Shown: piece after piece, positions 61,701 to 64,000 of the stretch
How positions within the stretch are numbered: the first letter of the stretch is position 1
Layout of the letters: each line of letters begins with the position of its first letter
Source of the DNA: Wenzhouxiangella marina
Lineage (GTDB): Bacteria; Pseudomonadota; Gammaproteobacteria; Xanthomonadales; Wenzhouxiangellaceae
Assembly (NCBI RefSeq): GCF_001187785.1
Contig: NZ_CP012154.1
Span: 2,474,501 to 2,538,500, forward strand
DNA: 64,000 nucleotides
Direction: 5' to 3'
Translations under genes and position numbers: made by a program
Notes under the pieces: model-generated
Told to the model about the DNA's origin: nothing
Database searches by the model: none
Seen by the model: only the letters and a program-made list of their open reading frames with translations

Positions 61701-64000
61701 ACGTTGTTCAGTTCGGTGATGCTCAGACCCGCATTCAGACCGGCATCGACCACCACGGTCAGTCGCTGGCCGGCCGGCACCGTGAGGGCGCGATCGACAA
61801 TATCACCGGTGTCCAGCTCGCCCGGACGGATCCCGTCGCACTGACCCGGTCCGGCCAGACGATAGGTGATCACCTTGCTTCGATCGGGCGCCACCACCCC
61901 ACTGACGTCCTGGGACGAAGCCGCCACATAGAGGGTTTCACCGGCGGAGTCGATCGCCAGGGCATTGGCCTGCATCGCATCGGCCAGCGGCTCGGAACGC
62001 TCGAACACCATGGCGCCGAGCTCATCCCGGGCAAAGCGGGACACGGCCTGATCGGTGGTCGCCGCCACGTAGAAGCTGTTGCCATCCGGTGCCACGACGA
62101 GGTCGGACACGCCATCGAGCAACCGAGCGGGCAGACTGGTGGCGCTGGTCGCCTCGAAGGTGCCCAGCAGGCCGGTGGCCGCGGTGAGGTCGAACACCAG
62201 CACTCGGCTGCCGCCACCCGCGTAGAGCTCATCGCCATCCGTGCCCACGGCCAGGGCCGCGAAGGGCACCGATTCGCCGCCGACCAGCGGCGCCGTCGAG
62301 GCCGTGGACAGCGGCGTCAGCGACCCGGTCGAGGCATTCACCGAAAACGCGACGATCGCATGGTCGTCCGGCGCCGCCGCGTAGAGATGGTTGCCGTTCG
62401 GAGACAGTGCAAGCCGCGTCACGCCACCCAGCAACACTGGATTGGCCGCCACCGCGTCGCGGCTGACGGTCGCCACTGCAGCGATCGCACCCGAGGCTGC
62501 GTCGAAGCTGTAGACGCGAATGCTGTCGGCGCCACTTTCGGCGACGTAGAGCACGTCACCTTGCGGATTGAAACGCAGGTCTTCGACCTCGTTGAGGTTG
62601 CTCGCCAGCGTGGTCGCCGTGCCCAGCGCTCCCGTGCTCGGGTTGATGGTCTGGCGCAGCAGTCGGCCGCTGCTGCCCTGCTCTGCCGTGACCAGCCAGG
62701 CGCCGCCGGGATGGACCGCCACGCTTCGGGGGGCCGTGGCATCCGTTGCGAAGGAGGCATAGGCCAACGCGCCGAAGGCGGCACTGCGAGCCGTGCTTCG
62801 ATCGAGCACTGCCACGGCATTGTCGAACTGGCCCGCCACGAACACGAACTCGCGGGACGGGCTGACCACCAGCTGCCGGCCTCCGCCGATGCCGGTCAAG
62901 GCCGCATCGTCGGAATCCAGTTCACTCAGGAAGAACGGCTGATTGGGGGATTCGCACTGCCAGCAAGGCACCGTCGCCGAGACCCCGCAGACATCCAGAC
63001 CGCCGCGCAGGTTGGCATCGAAGTCGTCACTCAGGAGCGCCCGGATATCACCGGTCAAGTCACTGGGACCGAAGTTGTCGATGGCGATCTCGTAGGTGAA
63101 GCTCTGGCCCGGCACCACGACCGCCTGGCTGGCGGTCTTGCTGATGGCCAGATCCCAGTCCGCCGCGATGGTCAGATCGAAGGGCGCATCGCTGTTGTTG
63201 GCGGCCGCGGGATCATGGGTGCTCGAGGACACGGTGGCGGTGCCGGATGCGATGTCGCCACTGGCCTGCCCCGGCGTGGGCGGGTTGCGGGGCAAGCGGG
63301 TGCTGACGGCGACGGATGCCGACGCGCCGGACGCCAGGCTGGCGCGCATGCACTCGAAGCTGCCCAGCAGCTGGTTGATCTGGCAGGTCCACCCGCTGCC
63401 ACTGACCGACTGCAGCAAGGAGCCTGCCGGAACGCTGTCGCTCAGGGTCACCGCCTGGGCCGTCGATGGGCCCGCATTGGCGATCGCCACGTTGTAGACG
63501 AAGACCGAGTCGGCATCCTGCGCGGCCACTGGTGCGGTCCGTGGCGTGACCGACAGGTCCGCGGACGGCTCCACGGTCACCTGCACCGCCCCACTGACAT
63601 TGTTGGCCGGCGTCGGCAGACTCTCGGCCGAGCTCACGGTGGCCTGGTTGCCGAGGGTGATGGCGGTTTCGACGGTCGGCGCGGTGATCTCGACGGTCAG
63701 CACCAGCGAGGTCGTGCCATTGTCCGGCGCCAGGCTCAGCGACGAGTTATAGCTGCAATCGAGCTGGCTGGAACTGGCCGGCGGCGTTGGATTCGCCGCG
63801 CAGCTCCAGTTGGGCGCGCCGGCCGTGATACTGATGCTGCCGAGCACGTTGGCGCGGTCGAAGACATCGCTGAGCTGGATGTTCGTTGCCGGCTGCGGGC
63901 CATGGTTCGTGATCGTGTAGGTGTAGCTGATCGGCTGGCCCGAATACGCGGTCGCGCTGCCCGCCGTCTTGGTGACGCGCAGATCGGCCTCGAGGAAGAC
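49772..64000 (-). CDS. Giant DUF11 / nested beta-propeller secreted protein, N-terminus outside window
   Basis: At least 4,742 residues; the frame is open across the window edge. The internal GTG at 63847 lies inside a DUF11 module and is not the start. I count at least 13 DUF11 modules, each with the LxVxK start, GPS turn, WxC motif, second Cys, GTG-type turn and NTATV strand. Seven modules are uninterrupted. Five are split between WxC and the second Cys by propellers of 371, 1,001, 395, 396 and 387 residues; one more (at about 55755-54175) is split after the VTKSDG strand. Each insert has exactly seven blades (the 1,001-residue one has 14 plus a MAM-like domain). The end is VIFSDRFETPASSQEEPEA. 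The stop overlaps the PpiC gene start. Presumably secreted or surface bound; function unknown. Confidence 0.9.
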   Translation of the reverse strand, partial: VFLEADLRVTKTAGSATAYSGQPISYTYTITNHGPQPATNIQLSDVFDRANVLGSISITAGAPNWSCAANPTPPASSSQLDCSYNSSLSLAPDNGTTSLVLTVEITAPTVETAITLGNQATVSSAESLPTPANNVSGAVQVTVEPSADLSVTPRTAPVAAQDADSVFVYNVAIANAGPSTAQAVTLSDSVPAGSLLQSVSGSGWTCQINQLLGSFECMRASLASGASASVAVSTRLPRNPPTPGQASGDIASGTATVSSSTHDPAAANNSDAPFDLTIAADWDLAISKTASQAVVVPGQSFTYEIAIDNFGPSDLTGDIRALLSDDFDANLRGGLDVCGVSATVPCWQCESPNQPFFLSELDSDDAALTGIGGGRQLVVSPSREFVFVAGQFDNAVAVLDRSTARSAAFGALAYASFATDATAPRSVAVHPGGAWLVTAEQGSSGRLLRQTINPSTGALGTATTLASNLNEVEDLRFNPQGDVLYVAESGADSIRVYSFDAASGAIAAVATVSRDAVAANPVLLGGVTRLALSPNGNHLYAAAPDDHAIVAFSVNASTGSLTPLSTASTAPLVGGESVPFAALAVGTDGDELYAGGGSRVLVFDLTAATGLLGTFEATSATSLPARLLDGVSDLVVAPDGNSFYVAATTDQAVSRFARDELGAMVFERSEPLADAMQANALAIDSAGETLYVAASSQDVSGVVAPDRSKVITYRLAGPGQCDGIRPGELDTGDIVDRALTVPAGQRLTVVVDAGLNAGLSITELNNVATLEDADGATISDNALIEVRNATEVVVTKTAPDQRPIPGTEFAYTIEIENLGPGGLVDLEISDQPPVFGGVNVAGFIGTSFEWQCEAEGNACCTHNGTPGQCGQIQPTGWTSGTLVGHGVDMPSNSRLVFTLRGDLHPSSEPGASLSNTATLTMPAGISPFDPADLSSTHTVNIDAQTDLWLIKESLGVTDQAGTPVIEYRVRVGNSGPSAAAGLTVEDVFDPLVFDPAASSWSCTITDAGEALSQSCCSYGLGACQATNLTGQSGPISQTMALASGAEAQFSMFVPVIDPGAAAVENEASVSVPPLVTDPDPTNNTDTALVRLLATADLDISKEILAGSSVTPGEEVSFIVTLQSEGPDDVPVIVQDLLPPELDNVTWTCDATTPTPGDLSYENHYGLGADLVEPVAVLTSEDGRHVYMLGAGGEFTPGAEPSPASLAAYERNIIPGPNFGELTLIDLEVDGVNDDDDSGLTVEALADARGMAMSPDQRYIYVATGSPGAVVVFRRDALAGSPQFGQLSFVEARLNGSDQPGDQITPVSGLGGATAVRVSRDGSHVYVASREEHAVATFRRDPGTGVLSFQGRISAPTLLGQGTFALWGALAVDIPPEDDFVYVTGRGPVAAFSGPNWSTTDTRAAVGTRSYFVPNTPGIALKWLQLEQGVNVADASDLRLSFQHIYSLDWATSCYDAGVLEISTDGGQNWLDVLDAGGVFVTGGYTENQNGGEQNPLNGRPGWCRNSPGWTTGSFNDVEVDLSGAVADGESVLIRFGLGEGTGLGNPGWWIDDIRLYNDATPGTPLLLDTAAGGSGGATITVLARNDDDTALGYGDLEVDSVVALPSTVDVATMDGVGQTLYVGSAADESISVYGRDADTGALGLTEVVTLTASIDPPISGDSLAGLAAMAVSPDGEHLIVSGAAVDRLVVFRRLPFVGTLRPMQELELGAPADQPVEGGIEGVQGIVVSSDGQQVFTAASVGQLGVFARRAPDPTFGFLEAVVDGEDDGFGATASGLLGARAAAVSENGLYVFAASFGQIASSQSGALVVLERDAGATEPGRHLRFRQVLRNNQAGVTGLDGALDVKVYDNDIYVAAERSNAVTHFRQDPGTGVVSFIGSYANGGSISGLSGAAALEISPGGEHVYVAGRFDHAVAIFARDALNGTLSFVGEARNGIDGVIGMLGANALAISTDGQQLYVAARQSNAVVVLDRVGDTLVHRQSFFDGTEGAVLTSPTGITVSREVAGSEHVLVTSLDADAVTVLKRLTDPTQPDLRGRVRFQQSLVNGVDGVDALLSPRDIIVDPDNDRVYVASDDGDALVIFDRNVSPGGALFGSLAPLEVRRLGVRGVIGLDRPYGLAVTRGARRNIYAASLGGQSVTAFVRRSGSSCPAAGSGNLSEPVFIAAGGTVRFTITGTINPGAEGFLDNLATLVIPSDVNNTGNSSDPSDSTEMIPSSALVVEKTNSRLSVVAGEQQSYRITIGNDGPSHARNVGITDLLSANSQFDVASAAWTCTAVGTGLLDRQETLSEAMTDQAGLLGSAGVVWTPAPHPLLDERVYVAGVLGDGLAVFSIDPVSGELVAEPGLSLVEGGIDGAGNPVSGLRGARAIATAFGGSQLYLASQVDNSISVINVNTDDSSPAFGTLSIVQTIDDGLVGLSAFDQPTDVVVSADGLNVYVAAANSNAIYVFDRIVGTGNLVPTPAQVLQSDGTVLLDGVSDLTMGPEGDHLYAAGSNSASIAVFERNGDGSLTPIQTRSSPATPGLAGVTALRFGPGGAQLYAVARDDESILVFNRDNDPLSAQFGRLLSGVAQRIERSDVSEMISPRDLLISPDGGSAYLSAFGRNALLVFARDRETGRLSYRTRYVDGDDEVGLAGVSALALSPNGSELLAGALLDNSITRFVLSGFSRCELDAGTGDVDLLADIAAGGQIIIDLDVEVAAGTLGSVCPAPLDPERNCVVNEVEVSLTQGGTTTIQSASDASFLDRAANLVVTKSDGLAEFRGLSGAAAIDGTDLLGSHLYVAAPGEPGIGVFAIEEVIGSPTGDYPLRFVEALISGEDGVSQLNGVNDVLVSPDGRHVYASSALDSALVAFEREPFTGRLSVLAVYRNNNAGVSGLSGPRAMAMDSDGRHLYVAAANSNSLVVFSRQNDEREPGFGELSWQASVQNGTDGVQDLLTPVHLAMSPDGRHVYVAAQGSDAVVTFRRQADEEESAFGGLTWIQSRRNLLGNVVGLLDVSRVLVSPDGEFLYAAGTGNNAVVVFDRVSSAVESNFGRLSFLEAAVDGSNGFEGLAAVSDLTPVGAGAAFIAASSPTDNTVALLSRDAATGLLSFSSLIEEGEVQNPPGGAVVVDGLVGASALFALPGDNRFYAGSREPGAIVALDESSGLMDFAGSVIQGGGGAVPGASVEYLIQIHNEGPSRVADARVTDIFPADFDAVSWTCTFGSAESSCPGTGTGNIDVLVDLDAGDTMSFFATGQLRSDASGFVVNRASATMPAGVVDLDPASSEATDDNTIVRSSSNLEVSIEGLPAALVAGADLDYQVRVRNLGPSDASGARVEHRLPEALGRTAWVCEADREPGTLTLQPAPVQVLADTRASAISRDGRHVYVTGDTSVPVLAVYDRNTLTGELTPKQLIENLSIEPDPDGDRLIDGLAGARELAVSSDDRFLYVLGYQDDAISVFERDLATGRLTFLQVLRDNIGVIDGLGGPVALAFDSAEAQVYVAGQLDNAIAVFDRNASTGELSFLQFLRDGQAGVENLNAPADLLVADADATVLVASAGSDALVRFDRAGNGQLSYAGSLVQGDVIENGAESLIVDGLSGVRSMVLSEDERWLYTYGRSGLDQAIAVFERASAEQSLPVRVLREGDAVGVPPLPIGGLVGATELVLTADGQQLYLSGLDDLQGSRSLAAFRILEGADLQFLGRFDGAAASAPGQGHHLSVSSDGRHLYSVGAGFDNVDVWQLLGGSICGRAGEVLVLDQVDLEAGGEVLYDISTSVLANARGTVDLEARIDPVLAREDSDLSNNVASLSIGIIAEAALEVIKTRQTDPIVAGEPVVWDIVINNHGPSSLLGVDVIDALPALPGEIANPMAPGVVSGSAQWVCSGEDHLFTSQSFGGAELAAARGVSFSPDGLWAAATGQAGDSVILYQRNPSTGALSAVDAVSDGDPIFDEDDVQVGTVIGLDGAADVAFSPDQAHLVVASAEADALVVFALDADAGSLVFVEALFNGEGPEGQTGTVFDLDEPVRIRFAPDGERLFVAARSSNALTVFGRQAVTGRLNWLESWGSGLNGLPVNAMDGVSDLVVSPDGAYVYAAATQNNSIGIFRRDESGNLAWDQRLANGQIQNGVSVVGLGLVQSLAISPKGRQLYAASLSEDSVTLFARDPQTGLISFVEQYRDGVEGVQGLDGANSVAVSPDGENVLVGARNDSNIVVFARDWVGGELREIEVLDGAGLTGPRRMAIAPDGGSVLLTTEEGSGTLLNLRRQAEGYCGLDSSLADELFDTVDLAAGGSLSYQVEALVHPGARGILENTATVVEPPATGALTPMDQSDTDSGPITVVTDVGVDKTIDGEASSLIGGGLVRFVLEVTNDGPSHAFAARLEDLLPASIVASDWTCQVIPVGTGQSQCPSSGTGSLDETVDVVAGERLLVIIDGQIASDFLGQLSNTATITEPGDASDPDGDNNSSTVTATVSAVADIVVGKFADVLQLTAGEMALFVVDVTNLGPSDAPSVSIVDSIAPEFLDPQWTCTASGGAVCPSPNGMGDIMETGPLPSGGGWRFEIEAQVDPFLAVPQVLSNGAQATLNGSEVNDPDVANNEDSAEVAVVSSEADLSVSKTVDLGSALPGDPVNYQIVLDNAGPSGSIEARLVDLMPAELINVSWTCTAVGDAVCPEASGVGDIDLSLQLPPASGLIIDVQAQIDPATPSGPQETVVNTVTVQVVQGAEDPDPGNNEASASTVLDLDVIFSDRFETPASSQEEPEA
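51251..52411 (-). repeat. Propeller F, inserted in the WVC loop of a DUF11 module
   Basis: 387 residues between WVC (52420-52412) and the second Cys (51250-51248), seven blades. The DUF11 module resumes with DTVDLAAGGSLSYQV and ENTATV. Confidence 0.8.
52817..54004 (-). repeat. Propeller E, inserted in the WVC loop of a DUF11 module
   Basis: 396 residues between WVC (54013-54005) and the second Cys (52816-52814), seven blades such as GGPVALAFDSAEAQVYVAG. The DUF11 module resumes with VLDQVDLEAGGEVLYDI. Confidence 0.8.
54525..55728 (-). repeat. Propeller D, inserted at a different DUF11 loop
   Basis: About 400 residues, seven blades, placed after the first strand (NLVVTKSDG) and before VPGASVEYLIQIHNEGPS of the same module. 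The WTC loop of this module is short (TFGSAESS), so only this site is occupied. Confidence 0.75.
55994..57178 (-). repeat. Propeller C, inserted in the WTC loop of a DUF11 module
   Basis: 395 residues between WTC (57187-57179) and the second Cys (55993-55991). Seven blades. The DUF11 module resumes with GTGDVDLLADIAAGG, then NEVEVSL. Confidence 0.8.
57554..60556 (-). repeat. Double propeller B (14 blades) in the WTC loop of a DUF11 module
   Basis: 1,001 residues between WTC (60565-60557) and the second Cys (57553-57551). Fourteen blades can be counted, twice seven. Blade 4 is interrupted by the MAM-like domain at 59275-59830. The DUF11 module resumes with PAAGSGNLSEPVFIAAGG. Confidence 0.8.
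59275..59830 (-). other. MAM-like domain inside blade 4 of propeller B
   Basis: About 185 residues from GPNWSTTD to GGSGGAT. It shares with the MAM-like domain at 45590-46122 the patterns VPNTxGIxLK, LRLSFQ, SCYDxxxLExSTxGG, SPGW, VEVDLSG and IDDI/V. Its flanks, FVYVTGRGPVAAF and ITVLARNDDD, join into an ordinary blade. Confidence 0.75.
61841..62953 (-). repeat. Propeller A, inserted in the WQC loop of a DUF11 module
   Basis: 371 residues between WQC (62962-62954) and the second Cys (61840-61838). Seven blades of the VSPxxxxVYVA...AVxxR type can be counted. The DUF11 module resumes after it with DTGDIVDRALTVPAGQ and NNVATL. Confidence 0.8.

Noticed and set aside
49772-64000. RTX adhesin or two-partner secretion exoprotein
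   Set aside because: There are no GGxGxDxUx nonapeptide repeats, no haemagglutinin-type TPS domain and no type I secretion or TpsB genes nearby.

Overview
The window is a GC-rich stretch of chromosome from a gammaproteobacterium, most likely of the Lysobacterales (Xanthomonadales), in the neighbourhood of Wenzhouxiangella. This placement is inferred from the fused aspartokinase-homoserine dehydrogenase, the ECF sigma factor/TPR-kinase pair, and secreted proteins ending in an IFxDRFE-like tail. I see no tRNA, rRNA, CRISPR array, insertion sequence or phage gene. Coding density is high; no gap without a gene exceeds 300 bases, and the largest (10800-11029 and 33412-33651) hold candidate promoters and a hairpin.

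Region 1 (1-12.3 kb): thrA (5' end outside the window) and thrB overlap by 4 bases. thrC lies 7.7 kb downstream, beyond an assortment of genes: a SIMPL-domain secreted protein, a copper-exporting P-type ATPase, a repeat lipoprotein, a DUF4126 membrane protein, a di-haem cytochrome b, a membrane-bound LuxR-type regulator, an esterase lipoprotein and a beta-carbonic anhydrase. Region 2 (12.3-16 kb): a secreted protein of unknown function, a secreted alpha/beta hydrolase, a DUF2089/Yip1-like pair behind an AT-rich palindromic promoter, and NnrU.

Region 3 (16-26.6 kb) is a split histidine-degradation locus: hutU, then a Card1/DUF1887-like nuclease, a divergent kinase/ECF-sigma pair and a secreted propeller-like protein, then hutH-hutI. 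Region 4 (26.6-33.4 kb), on the minus strand, is yajC-secD-secF, a small exported protein and a TAXI-type TRAP transporter, closely spaced.

Region 5 (33.65-64 kb and beyond the edge) is the most remarkable part: five tightly coupled minus-strand genes. They encode a giant protein of more than 4,700 residues, an outer-membrane PpiC-type lipoprotein, a 584-residue secreted protein, a 2,816-residue secreted protein and a 1,631-residue secreted protein. In the giant protein at least 13 DUF11 (Ig-like) modules alternate with seven seven-bladed beta-propellers. The propellers do not lie between the DUF11 modules but inside them: five DUF11 modules are split at exactly the same loop, between the Trp-x-Cys motif and the second cysteine, and one more is split at a different loop. 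One insert holds 14 blades, and its fourth blade is itself interrupted by a MAM-like domain. The same MAM-like domain interrupts blade four of an unrelated propeller in the 2,816-residue protein. The operon looks like a dedicated cell-surface or extracellular-matrix assembly with its own folding factor, next to secDF. Its function is not known to me.
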